From Fragum whitleyi (lineage: Eukaryota; Mollusca; Bivalvia; Cardiida; Cardiidae): 64,000 nt of DNA. The DNA is taken from assembly GCA_948146395.1 (NCBI GenBank), contig OX411557.1, positions 38,140,689-38,204,688 of the forward strand, in the 5' to 3' direction. Positions 50,201-60,431 of this stretch are shown here, piece after piece (the first letter of the stretch is position 1; each line of letters begins with the position of its first letter). Below the pieces are notes generated by a model, which was not told the DNA's origin, ran no database searches, and worked only from the letters and a program-made list of their open reading frames with translations. The translations under genes were made by a program, and so were the position numbers.

Positions 50201-52376
50201 ATTTCTATTTAACCAGGACTAGGCTGCTCGATGATATTCATTTGCAGTACCACCGCCATTAGTATGGTGTTCACAGGGCCACAAAGAGTGCTTGCCCTTG
50301 CATTACAAAGTGCTGGCCTATCGGTTGCTGGTATAACCTTGCCGTATTTATACAATGCTCTGTGCGCTCGCTACGGTCTAAATGGCGCGTTCTTGATGCT
50401 TGGCGGAGTGAATTTGAATTGTTTCCCTCTAGCCTTAATTTTCTTCATTACCGAAAGAATTTGTATATCAAAGTATAAAGAAAACTCTCAGGAAAAGTTC
50501 AATTTACAAGAAAAAAGTAATGAAGAAATAATCAGAAAACGGACTGATATTTTTTTAGCTGGGATATCAGCATTCGTACAGAATCTATTTGATGTTTTGT
50601 CCTTACCATACCTGATTCTTTGTCTTGGATCTGGAATAGCGTATGGTTCAATAATTGCTTTCATGTCTCTCGTCATTGACATCCTATCTTGGAAAGGTTT
50701 CACGGATTCAGTAGTATTGCTTGTGTTTCCGACAGCTTATGCTTCTGGATTTGTAGCCCGTGTTTTGATTGGGGCATTAAATAGATGTAGTATTGAGAAA
50801 CTACTGATTATTCCTACAGTGTTTAGTCTATGTGGCTGCTGTGGTATTTTCGTGATATATCAAACAAACACATTGCCTTTGATCTTAACTGGTAGTGCTC
50901 TAATTGGAATATGCCAATCAGGGGTTTCGGTTACGTTCATATTGTCATCTCAATTAGCGGAAGAAAAGAACTTGTCTATTCGAGTTGGACTTCTTCAAAC
51001 GTGCATGGGATTACTAGCTGCAACCCTAGGACCTTTCTTTGGTAAGTTTCCTAACTTTTTAAAGTTATTGAATTTTATAATATGTTTGAAATCAACAAAT
51101 TTACTTATATATATTGTAAGGTATAAGCCAAGATCATTGCCCAGGCAGGGCGGAGCCTAAGTATCGGTTCGTTGCATTTAAGATTACGGTTAATCAGCTT
51201 TCATTTATTATGACTGATAGATAGTCGACATCATTTAAATCAAAGGTTGGCAACCAAACCCTCACAACTTCCGCTTGGATAAGCTGGAGTGACGAGGATT
51301 TGGTAACCAAACGATGAAATGTGTTCATTTTCGCTCAGCACGTTTATCCTTTTGGTTTTATGATACAGTTATTTACACGCGTTCACGACTTACTTTTGAA
51401 AGAACCCAAACTATTGTAAAGTAGACTAGCCTCATTACGTCAAGGCTTATTCATGCCTTGCCAGTTGAATAATTACGACACTTTATTCAAGAACCAGTCC
51501 TGCGTTCATGATCACAAAACGGTGCAAACAGTTTTCCAAATTATACCCCGCTTTGCACGCAAAGCTGGGTATAATTGGAAAACAGTTTGCACCGTTTTGT
51601 GAGCATGAACGCAGAGCAGGTGACACAGCAATTTTGATAAATTGCCAATGGTCCCGTCAACATGTGACCAATTCTATTTCGGTTCAAAGTAGAAAAAGCA
51701 AGGAAATGTCTGTAATTTTCTAAATTTGGTAGTACTTTTGAACATTAGATGATAGAAATTCATTGACGATCACGGAACAATTTCTTGGTCGTCAATAACC
51801 TTCGATAATCTGATTTTTTGAAAGATCCGTTAACGTTTTTTTACGATTTCAAATATGTCAAATATTTACAGAATTATTGAAAAAAATATGGGATATTCAG
51901 TCACATGATTCCCCACCATGATTATTGCACGTTTTTTACCAGGGAACATTCTGATTTATTCTCGGATGTAAATATTGTTTCATTCGAAACAAGATTTATC
52001 AATACTGCAGTTTTTTTTTTATCAAAAGTCTTAAATGGTATATCGTCGATTTCGACTACATCTGAAAATTTGTAAAATTCCCCACGACGCGCCCCCAAAT
52101 TCAAACACATACATGTGGCCTAAGAAAATCAAACTTTAAAACAAATCACTCAGTTTTTGTCTCCTCAAATTAAATTTCTTTCAATCATTTTCAGGATCTA
52201 TAAGAGACTCGACACAATCTTACGACGTTGTTTTAATGCTGACAGCTGGGCTCCAGTTCTTTGCTGCTTGTATGTTTGTTGTGGCCATAGTTGCATGGAA
52301 GAACCCTGTAAAAAATCAGAGAGAAATAAGAATTGGAGAATCTGTGAAAAGATCTTTAAGAACTGACGACTTGTGA
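47059..52376 (+). CDS. SLC16A: SLC16-like (monocarboxylate transporter-type) MFS carrier, first coding exon missing
   Basis: Major-facilitator protein of the monocarboxylate-transporter type, a plasma-membrane proton-coupled or facilitative carrier with 12 TMs. Exons 47059-47225, 49162-49305, 50217-51041 and 52195-52376 join in phase, giving about 439 codons to the TGA at 52374-52376. Exon 2 begins FKWVVLASSTLASAVVFGTT (TM1). Later come YHLYILIGCITGLGCSMIF (TM3-4), LSVAGITLPYLYNAL and YGLNGAFLMLGGV (TM5-6), a charged central loop, and TM7-12. This layout and the ITGLG block match MCT homologues. The usual [DE]-G-[GSA]-[FW]-G-W start would fall on the missing exon. Exon 1 must end in phase 2; I found no convincing candidate. 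Substrate unknown. Confidence 0.88.
47292..47745. mobile_element. Family E fold-back element with nested SINE-1
   Basis: Left stub TTCTTAAGGTAGCGG, then SINE-1 (47304-47584), then GTTGTGGATCCGTTCCAATG to GAACTATTACGGGTCCACTA. Intron of the SLC16-like gene. Confidence 0.8.
47304..47584 (+). mobile_element. SINE-1 copy nested in a family E MITE
   Basis: Head GCGACCGTCATAGCGCAGGT to tail AAACAAACAAACAAAT. The left flank AAGGTAGCGG and right flank AAAGTTGTGG look like a decayed duplication of the MITE terminus. It lies in the intron after the first known SLC16-like exon. Confidence 0.85.
47975..48186 (-). mobile_element. SINE-2 copy
   Basis: Complement of the same head (CTCTACCTCTAGACCACGGA) and body (CGATTCTACTTTCTAGAGG, GATAGGGAAGCAAGATC). 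Two copies in one window define the family. Confidence 0.85.
48342..48798 (+). mobile_element. Family A MITE, full length
   Basis: TTACAGTTAATGAGATCGTG to TTTCACGATGTTACTAACTG, with hairpin CGCTAATTTTGTTC/GAACAAAATTAGCG. It lies in an intron of the SLC16-like gene. Confidence 0.9.
49162..49305 (+). CDS. SLC16A: SLC16-like internal exon, TM2 to TM3
   Basis: Acceptor TTTAAAG, donor ACTG|GTAAGT. It encodes ILSGILVSRVGLLKTTILGA, TLCSLGLCSAYFATSIYHLY and ILIGCITG. The R-x-G-xx-K-T loop corresponds to the MFS TM2-3 loop. Confidence 0.9.
49752..49868. mobile_element. Family F element
   Basis: TTCAGAATGACAGAAACGG, TTTGCAAATTATACCCC, and ATTTTGTCATCCTGAACGCA. More diverged than 51497-51620. Confidence 0.75.
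50217..51041 (+). CDS. SLC16A: SLC16-like large exon, TM4 to TM10
   Basis: Acceptor AACCAG, donor TTTG|GTAAGT; 825 nt. It encodes LGCSMIFICSTTAISMVF, ALALQSAGLSVAGITLPYL, LMLGGVNLNCFPLALIFF, a Lys/Glu-rich loop (KYKENSQEKF to EEIIRKR), then LPYLILCLGSGIAYGSIIAF and further TMs ending LLQTCMGLLAATLGPFFG. A single large exon encoding the centre of the protein is common in MCT genes. Confidence 0.93.
51497..51620. mobile_element. Family F palindrome, nearly perfect
   Basis: Arms CTGCGTTCATGATCACAAAA and TTTTGTGAGCATGAACGCAG continue inward through GGTGCAAAC ... AATTATACCC almost without mismatch, around a CGCTTTGCACGCAAAGC loop. Last intron of the SLC16-like gene. Confidence 0.88.
52195..52376 (+). 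CDS. SLC16A: SLC16-like last exon, TM12 and tail
   Basis: Acceptor TTTTCAG, then SIRDSTQSYDVVLMLTAGLQ, FFAACMFVVAIVAWKNP and a basic tail ending RTDDL with TGA. A truncated LINE begins about 140 bp downstream. Confidence 0.9.
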
Positions 52377-52516
52377 TTCTTTCGATGTCCATTTTCAAAA
52401 CTCTCTTTTATTTTTTTCACGAAAAATCATCGAAATAAGTCATCTTTGAAGGGAGAATGGCTCTAATTAATAGAAAGGAAATTGTGGCATACAGGGACTT
52501 ATCAGAAAAAGCAATA

Positions 52517-53512
52517 CCAAATGACATCCCAGATAACTTGAAATCCACTGTTCGCCTGTTTGCTGATGACACCATTGTGTACCTGACAATAACATCAAAA
52601 TCAGATTGCAAAACATTACAATAAGATTTAGACAAACTAGCTGAGTGGGAAAAGAGATGGAAAATGGAGTTCCACCCCGACAAATGCTCAGTACTATCCG
52701 TCACAACTAAAAAAGAACCTCTCATCGCTGACTATATCCTACATGGACACAAACTAGCACATGAAAAAAGTATGAAATATCTTAGATGTACCATCACTCA
52801 CGATCACAACTGGGGAAAGCATATTACCAACATCACGAGCAAAGCAAATCAGACCCTTGGATTCCTACAACGAAATCTGAATGTCTCATCAAAAACAATA
52901 AAAGAAAAAGCGTATAAAACACTGGTAAGACCACAAATAGAATACGCCTGTACAGTCTGGGATCCCTTCAAACAAAACAAAATTAATCAATTAGTGAAGG
53001 TACAAAGGAGGGCCGCCAGATATGTGATGGGTAAATACAGAAATAGATCCAGCGTAGGCAATATGATAAATGAATTAAAATGGCAAGACCTACAAGAACG
53101 AAGAAAAAATACTAGACTATGTATGCTTTACAAAATAACAAACAATAAAGTAGAAATTAATCCAGATAAATACCTAACAAGGTCGTCTAGACAAAGTAGA
53201 AACAAACATAACAAAAGCTTCTCCATTCAAAACGCAAATAAAGATGTTCGGAAATGGTCGTTCTATAACAGAATTGTAAAAGACTGGAATTCCCTCCCTC
53301 CTAAGTTAGCCGAGACTGAGACATTCGAGATATTTAAATCTCGATTGAGCACTCAGGACAAAGAATAATCAAGAGAGTGGGAGGGGTGGGCATGTTGGAA
53401 GGGGGAGGGGGGAGGATATCAAATGCATCAACATCTTTTAAAAAAGAAATGCGCTCGTCATAAGCGCACAAAACTAGCATAATCTTCGACAAGACGAAGG
53501 AGGCCAGATAAC
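52517..53512 (+). pseudogene. 5'-truncated non-LTR retrotransposon (LINE) reverse transcriptase
   Basis: Similarity begins abruptly at NDIPDNLKSTVRLFADDTIV, which carries the RT catalytic block FADD (YADD-type). An in-frame TAA at 52622-52624 (probable CAA to TAA change) follows. A 235-codon stretch from 52664 to 53368 (KCSVLSVT, RPQIEYACTVWDPF, VQRRAARYV, WNSLPPKL) matches the thumb/C-terminal part of jockey/CR1-type LINEs. A ~145-bp 3' UTR with a small stem (TGCGCTCGTCATAAGCGCA) leads into a (GAA)n tail. It is dead: 5'-truncated with a stop. It lies just past the SLC16-like stop, in its likely 3' UTR, same strand. Confidence 0.85.
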
Positions 53513-53624
53513 GGAAGAAGAAGAAGAAGAAGAAGAAGAAGAAGAAGAAGAAGAAGAAGAAGAAGAAGAAGAAGAAGAAGAAGAAGAAGAAGAAGAAGAA
53601 GAAGAAGAAGAAGAAGAAGAAGAC
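53513..53624 (+). repeat. (GAA)n microsatellite, LINE 3' tail
   Basis: About 37 uninterrupted GAA units directly after the LINE 3' UTR, so most likely its expanded 3' tail. The phenylalanine- or leucine-rich frames on the opposite strand are artefacts of this repeat. Confidence 0.95.
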
Positions 53625-53869
53625 AATACGGTAATAAAACGATAGGAAAAGCAGATCTCGAGATATGCAAGTTAGACCGAACCTAAGACATGCAGAATCA
53701 ACAGACAACAAAGAGCTCGAATCCAAGACACTCGGGGTAAATGACATGGTGCATTCTATAAACCTGCTCAAATTCATTTAAGAATGGAACCCTTGACAAC
53801 GAAATAAGTTTCCATCGAGCAAATAATATAACAAGGGTAGCGCACAGTGAATTTCTTGCAACCAGTACA

Positions 53870-54190
53870 TATATAATACGTACTTAGTGTATTGTATGAA
53901 AAATATCTAACGAGGTTGGGAATTTATAATTGTCCAGGCCCTGCCGAGACAATTATTAATTCCCACAACCAAGTTAGATATTTTTTCAAACAATACACTA
54001 AGTTCGTATTATTATTATCTTATAATTTTGTTAGCCTTATTTTCTTCGATGGTTTTCACACAAATGCAAGTGTTTTGCCATGTTTCTAAAAATAACCGCA
54101 TTATGTCATTGTTCTAAAAATATCAATTTTATGTCATAAAAATATAACATGGGGTGTTATCACACGGATATTTGTATAGTTATAAGATAA
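53870..54190. mobile_element. Family H element, one half
   Basis: TACTTAGTGTATTGTATGAA, AATATCTAACGAGGTTGGGA, then ACCAAGTTAGATATTTTTTC, and AGTTATAAGATAAAAATAG. Downstream of the LINE. Confidence 0.75.
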
Positions 54191-54299
54191 AAATAGAAAT
54201 CAAAATTCAATAAAAAGTTGAATCGGTAATTTAGTGAATCTAGTCAGAGCAAAAAATGCCAAAAAGAAAGGTAAAATACTAGGACTATCGCAAAGCGGA

Positions 54300-54726
54300 C
54301 TACAGTGAACAACATCGTGAAATCGACAAGGTGAATAATTTTGAATGTTTTTGGAATGAATATAAATGAGTGCCGGGAGTGAGTTTTGAGTGATTTTAAA
54401 GGGATGTAATCCAATATCGCTAATTTTCTTCTGAATGAACAAAATAAGCGATATTTATTATCTCCCTTTAAAAAAATATGCATTCAAGTTCTATTAATAG
54501 TTTCATAATTCTTCGATAACCAATCAGACGCGTATAAATCCAATAATGTAAGTGAGATCGCGATTTTTTGTAGCCCATTTTTTAATGCAACTGTTTATCT
54601 TATCGCTTTTGGAAAATTTGAATGGTCTGAGAAAGTTTCGGGAATTATTGAATGGAGCGCTGAATAAGTGATTAAGAATGGTATTCATTGAGATGAATGT
54701 CAATTTCACGAAACTTCTAAATGTAA
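54300..54726 (+). mobile_element. Family A MITE
   Basis: CTACAGTGAACAACATCGTG to TGTCAATTTCACGAAACTTC, with central GGGATGTAATCCAATATCGC. Intergenic, downstream of the LINE. Confidence 0.85.
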
Positions 54727-54949
54727 AACACTAACCACAGATATTGCCAGAATAGGTACTCTTGTCGTATGGTGCGTTTGCATTTATGATAAGGAAAATT
54801 TATCAAAAATAACAAATTCAAGGGAAAAAGTATATGCAATTTGGTAGGCGAAATGTAAATTAACATTATAAGCTACACTATGTATAAATATCGAAAATGT
54901 AGCAGCAAAACTATAGGAGATATGCCCAGGAAAACTAAATAAAAAGTAA

Positions 54950-55205
54950 CCATTTACAAGTTCAAGGGGAGATAAATCTGCAAGCCAGTATAGCAAGGTC
55001 CTCCAGAATTCAGAGGTACATGCTTATATTACCTGCCATATTGTGTACTAATTTTTATATCAGTACATGCAAAAGTTCAGGGGAAATGATCCGGATTATA
55101 AAATAATAAGTGAAAATAACAAGTCAAAGTGGGATAATTACAGTAGGGGCTTCAAAATTACAAAATAATGTCCATGGACAGACAGAGAGGCGTCCATGAC
55201 GATTC
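54950..55205 (+). mobile_element. Degenerate pearl/HINE-like fragment
   Basis: Irregularly repeated AAGTTCA-GGGGAGATAA-type motifs, ending in CCATGGACAGACAGAGAGG and CGTCCATGACGATTCCAATA. This resembles the microsatellite-hairpin end of pearl-type elements. Low-confidence boundaries. Confidence 0.4.
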
Positions 55206-55771
55206 CAATACCCCCATCTACTTCTTATAATAGAAACGTAGCAGACATTTTGTGTGATAAGCAATCTTGTCCCCAACACCAACACCACCGCCCACCCAAA
55301 TCTTCTTGTTATTTCAGCGTCGTCTTTTTCTTTTTTCTATATTTCAAATAGCTATTATAGCGTTACATCGACCTTCTATAATGTATTGTATTTATTTTCA
55401 TATACTCTTATTATTTATTCAATTTAGATCTCAACATATGAAAAAATAACTGGTTATCTGGAGAAGAACAATATAGGCTCCTAGCTTTCGTTCTAATCCG
55501 TTTCAGATACATTATAATCATACACATATATAACATGTAAATTATTTGAATAAAATATGTTTAAACTATTATAGAAATATAAAATATAACTATTATTTTC
55601 AACCAATCCGTCTTTTAAATAAGCATTTAATGACAAATAGGATTTCACAGAAACTTTCACAGTACATGTACTTGTATTTTTGAATGGTCGTGCGGATGGT
55701 TTCTTTCGAAAATGGGGCTGATCCATCCAAAATCACGAGAAGGGGCCGTATGGATTCAGCCATTTACCAAC

Positions 55772-56005
55772 TTCAAGAACACATTACGCAACTGCGTAAT
55801 AGAAAAAAAATACTCTTTCAAAAAATGTCGTAGATGAGTGATCATAACATCGAAACTACAGCTTATTTACGATTTTTTGATTATTCACCAACGCTCAACC
55901 TTAGAAAAGGGGAACGGACGGAGGACATTCATCTTTTATCACAGTCTACATTACACCTTTATCCTATATATTTGATGCCGGTAGCCTTCTGACGCCTATG
56001 AGCTT
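55772..56005 (+). mobile_element. Family C fold-back element
   Basis: ACACATTACGCAACTGCGTA, ATCATAACATCGAAACTACA with a shortened right palindrome arm, then GGACATTCATCTTTTATCAC. Confidence 0.75.
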
Positions 56006-56192
56006 TATCATGCTTATTGCTTAAAGCCTTAATTTATGACCTTTTGAGGACCGTTTTTAAACCGCAACAACGTGGTCGATGGTTCCCTTAAACCTAATTA
56101 AAACATGTATTAATTGTGGAACCATATATCCCTCCCAAACATCATCTTTTGCTGCAAACTTGACCTTGATAAAAGCAATTGTTCTTGACACC

Positions 56193-57030
56193 TTCATAAT
56201 CACGGGGGGGGGGGGGGGTGATGTCCATAATCGGAGCCACTGGCTCAGCTTTCAAAATCATGTGTGGAACTTCCACATCACGTGTGTCTCCGATTATGTA
56301 GATGTAAACATTTCATTTTTTGACTGAAAACATTGGATAGGTGTCAGAACTTCCTCATTTATTTCGTATTTTATTCATTAATCATTAAAAAGTCGAATGC
56401 TATTCGACCAGCTATACATTTTGCTACGTAATCGTACTCAAGAAATGTAAGAACGCTCGTTGGTTTTTGTTAAAAATGATTTCTTCTGAGAGCAATCTTG
56501 AGCCAGGAATGTCAAAACATGGTTTTACCTCCAAAATGCAATATTCTGAACAGAATTAATAACGTATACCATTGTTTTCAGTATGCACGAGTTTAACAAA
56601 ACAACCACAATATTCTATCCCAAAGTACTTGTCTACAATTTGAGATAAATCAAAGAAAATAGTTTAATTCCGATTATGTGGATTGGCTCTGATTATGTAT
56701 CCTGGCTCTGAAGTTGTGGAGTGTCTTATTCTTCTTCCATATACATGTACCCTAACCTCCTTCGATATGAAGTTTCTGCTGGTTTCATGGTGCGACTTTT
56801 CTCGTCATTCGACGACGCATGTTGTCTATGTTACGTCTCACCTCTTCGTCTTTACTTTTATTATAAAATTCCGGTGACTAGACAGTCAGCTACATTAATA
56901 TTACTTAGAACATGTAGAATATGTAGGCGTACAAGAGAATTGTATGACTATCGTTTAGAATGGAATTTGAAGAGAGATAAAGATTTCTACGGAACCTGCC
57001 AATGGTTTGCCGTGCTTATCATACTTCGCA
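56193..57030 (+). repeat. Left arm of the large inverted repeat
   Basis: Starts at the TTCATAATCAC/G-run end and stops at CTTATCATACTTCGCA, after which the two arms diverge. It contains an open frame of about 130 codons shared with the other arm; no recognised domain. Confidence 0.88.
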
Positions 57031-58787
57031 TGTTTAGCGTTCCTGTTATAACACCGTCACTAATGTCGCCTTTCAACGTCGATGATTCCATGAAATTTAA
57101 TCAGATGATATAGCGAGTGGTATCAAACAAATTGTCACAAAGTTTGCGCTCATTGGATTCAAAGTTTAAGAAATTTATATATCTAACTACAAAAGGACGC
57201 AACGATCCCTAAAACGTCTGGTTTTTTATGACCCTCGTGCCATTTGTTCCGAATTTTCGGAAAGTTGTAAGCATATGTTTTCGGGTCATCATAGGCATAC
57301 GTTAACGGACAAAACCAGGGCGTTAACGGGAGAAATCGTGGACTAATAAGTAAATTCACATGTCGTTAACGACCGGCTTTAATACTTAAATATCCTCGGT
57401 CTAGGCCTATACACTGTATCAGTTCCTTTGTTAAACATAAATATATAACATAAATAAAGACGTCGATCCTATTCTCGCGTTAATTTTAATTACGTCACTA
57501 CTTAACCAAGCAACGTCGGTACAAACAAATGCATAAAGCAATTTTACCAACACATTATCGGTTTTGGAGCTAGTTTTACAGCTAGTTCCTACGAATAAAT
57601 TTACAATTTCTGTTTAAATAAATACAATAGTCTTTTTTTTATGCAATAAAAGCGTCAATTCACGTTTTTTAGGCGTTAACATTTTCAGAGACCCTCAAAT
57701 GCATATTTCGGGTATCTGCTATTGTTTACGCCCTCAAAATCGTGATTTACCCTATATCAATGTCAGAATTTACTAATTCATCTTAGAATTTGATATTTGT
57801 CAACTTATCAATCGGAAAGGAATTTATCTAGATTTATTGAAATTAAAGATTATTTCAGACAATTAAAACCAAGTACTTAGAAATGTCTTGAGCAAATTTT
57901 CTGTATAGGGATGTGTTTTATAAAAGCGGTGTTAGATTTAAACAGAATTACATATGTATATAAATTTGGTATTTAGCAAAACGGATTAATATACAAGAAA
58001 GAAAACACGTATCATGATAGATCAAAATATGTGACCGTTATGATTTAATCAATATACGATCCATTACCTTCATGATGTCCGGGGCGTCATTTTATAGATT
58101 TGTTTTGAAACAGACAAGAAAATGCTTGTTTTACATATAGCAAAATGTGTTGTTTCGAATATGAAATATAAACAATTTTCGTAGATCGTTAAGAAATAAG
58201 CTAAAAATCCACCCTAAAAATACTCGCGATTGAACACCTTTTCTTTTCGAAAAACATGAAAAAAAAATGAATAATTATGTAGGATTTTTAAACAAAATGT
58301 ATAAAGCATTAAAGTAAAATTCTTTAGATAATCAAAATGCGAAAAATATTGTACAGTGCGGCATTTTATTGGCGATATCGTTTGTCTCCATATACATTGT
58401 ACCCGGAAAGTGTGTGATTTTTCTGGGAAGTAGTTTATTTCTTTTGAAATGACTTAAAATATTAATGAATAGATTCTATGTGTTTTTTGTACATAAAGTT
58501 GAAAGTTGAAATGAAAAATAGTTTGTAACATTGTGTTAAAAAATAGGTTTATGTGTAAGTAAAAGATTTATCTGAATTAGGTTTTTCAGGTGTGTCCTAT
58601 ACAAATTAAAACCGTGCGTTTTTTGCGACGACGGGTGGATAATTGAACACTCATCTACGCTGTCTTCATGTCAACTTTACGTACAAAACCATATATTTAA
58701 GGAATCAATAATAAATTATATATATCAATATTTTTTCTACCGAAGGAAATATACAATGTAATGTTGGTCTTACAATTGTCACGCAGC
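57031..58787. other. Spacer of the large inverted repeat, left part
   Basis: AT-rich, no frame above about 60 codons, no recognised repeat. It may be the internal part of a long-TIR element or simply the sequence between inverted duplicates. Confidence 0.5.
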
Positions 58788-59065
58788 CGCCACCATAGCG
58801 CAGTTGGTTAGGCATAAGACTTCCAATCTGGAAGTCATGGGTTCGATACCCGGTGGCGGCAAATATCCTTTCCGACGTTTGTCTCTCACCAATGGGTAGA
58901 TAAGCGTAAACCTATGTGAGATAGCAGTCGGAGGCTAGGAAAGGGTGTAATGGTAGTACAGGTGAAGGAAATACCAGGAATCCATTGTTAGGTGCTCCGA
59001 CCGCCGCGATATAACTGCAAGATTGTCGAAAGCGGCGTTAAACCCATTCAAACAAACAAACAATA
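58788..59065 (+). mobile_element. SINE-1, nearly complete
   Basis: tRNA-like head with A box (TAGCGCAGTTGGTTAGGC) and B box (GGGTTCGATAC), whose acceptor-like ends GCCGCCACC/GGTGGCGGC pair. A conserved body follows (GGAGGCTAGGAAAGG, AATACCAGGAATCCATTG, GCCGCGATATAACTGCAAG) and then GGCGTTAAACC with an AAACAAACAAA tail. It lies inside the spacer of the large inverted repeat. Confidence 0.9.
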
Positions 59066-59463
59066 CAATTGTCCCACTGACGCGTTTTTTTGTTTGTTTG
59101 TTTGTTTATTTGTTTGAACGTCATGTCATTTTATAAGCATTTCTTAAATATTTCACGATCAGTGAACCGTACCATATGCTTTTTTCTTCGGTTCGGATTT
59201 TGCATTTAGTGGTTTCCGTATCACTGCTCTCGCGAGTTCATAGTATATTGAATATGATATGAATCATATTTCTGAAATATGTTAACATTTCAATAACTTA
59301 TGTATATTTTACAAATGACTGACGGAATATAATCTATTTTCGTTGCTTTTCGTCGTTTTTTTTTTTTTTTTTTTTTTTTTGAAAAGATTCATTAAACGTT
59401 ATTTATAAAATGACGTCATTTGTTACAGTCGTGACCGCCAACTTTTGCCGTTACGTCTTAACG

Positions 59464-60288
59464 TGCGAAGTATAATAAGCAGGGCAAACCATTGGCAGGT
59501 TCCGTAGAAATCTTTATCTCTCTTCAAATTCCATTCTAAACGATAGTCATACAATTCTCTTGTACGCCTACATATTCTACATGTTCTAAGTAATATTAAT
59601 GTAGCTGACTGTCTAGTCACCGGAATTTTATAATAAAAGTAAAGACGAAGAGGTGAGACGTAACATAGACAACATGCGTCGTCGAATGACGAGAAAAGTC
59701 GCACCATGAAACCAGCAGAAACTTCATATCGAAGGAGGTTAGGGTATATGGAAGAAGAATAAGACACTCCACAACTTCAGAGCCAGGATACATAATCAGA
59801 GCCAATCCACATAATCGGAATCAAACTATTTTCTTTGATTTATCCCAAATCGTAGACAAGTATATTGAGATAGAATATTGTGGTTGTTTTGTTAAACTCG
59901 TGCATACTGAAAATAATGGTATACGTTATTAATCCTGTTCAGAATATTGAATTTTGGAGGTAAAACCACGTGTTTTGACATTCCTGGCTCAAGTTTGCTC
60001 TTAGAAGAAATCATTTTTAACAAAAACCAACGAGCGTTCTTACATTTCTTGAGTACGATTACGTAGCAAAATGTATAGCTGGTCGAATAGCATTCGACTT
60101 TTTAATGATTAATGAATAAAATACGAAATAAATGAGGAAGTTCCGACACCTATCCCATTTTTTCAGTCAAAAAATGTAATGTTTACATCTACATAATCGG
60201 AGACACACGTGGTGCGGAAGTTACACACATGATTTTGAAAGCGGAGCTAGTGGCTCCGATTACGGACATCAACCCCCGTGATAATGAA
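59464..60288 (-). repeat. Right arm of the large inverted repeat
   Basis: Inverted copy of the left arm, from TGCGAAGTATAATAAGC to CCCCCGTGATAATGAA. The G-run of 14 on the left corresponds to five here. Confidence 0.88.
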
Positions 60289-60431
60289 AGATGGGTATTG
60301 TTCAGAGGAGATTCGGCATTCTATCATATACGAGGGTTTAGATATCAGCCTCATATCAGAGACCTTCCAAAAAATCGTTGTAATATTTCTGTTTAACAAA
60401 ATATTTTCGCTTCAAATGTGGTTCGTGTGGA

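Larger units (their letters stand above)
56193..60288. repeat. Large inverted-repeat structure (~0.83-kb arms, 2.4-kb spacer)
   Basis: Left arm 56193-57030 and right arm 59464-60288 are inverted copies with only scattered substitutions and small indels, e.g. ACATGT present only on the left. Outer ends are TTCATAATCACGGGG and its complement. Subterminal TCCGATTATG motifs recur (56228, 56288, 56668). The spacer has no long frame and carries a SINE-1 (58788-59065) and a poly-T tract. It could be a fold-back/long-TIR transposon or an inverted segmental duplication. Confidence 0.88.

Noticed and set aside
53334..53777. Poly-Phe or poly-Leu membrane protein on the minus strand
   Set aside because: Reverse translation of the (GAA)n tail of the LINE.
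58788..58862. tRNA gene
   Set aside because: The acceptor-like ends pair and A/B boxes are present, but the anticodon loop lacks U33 and the sequence continues into a SINE body with an AAACAAACAAA tail.
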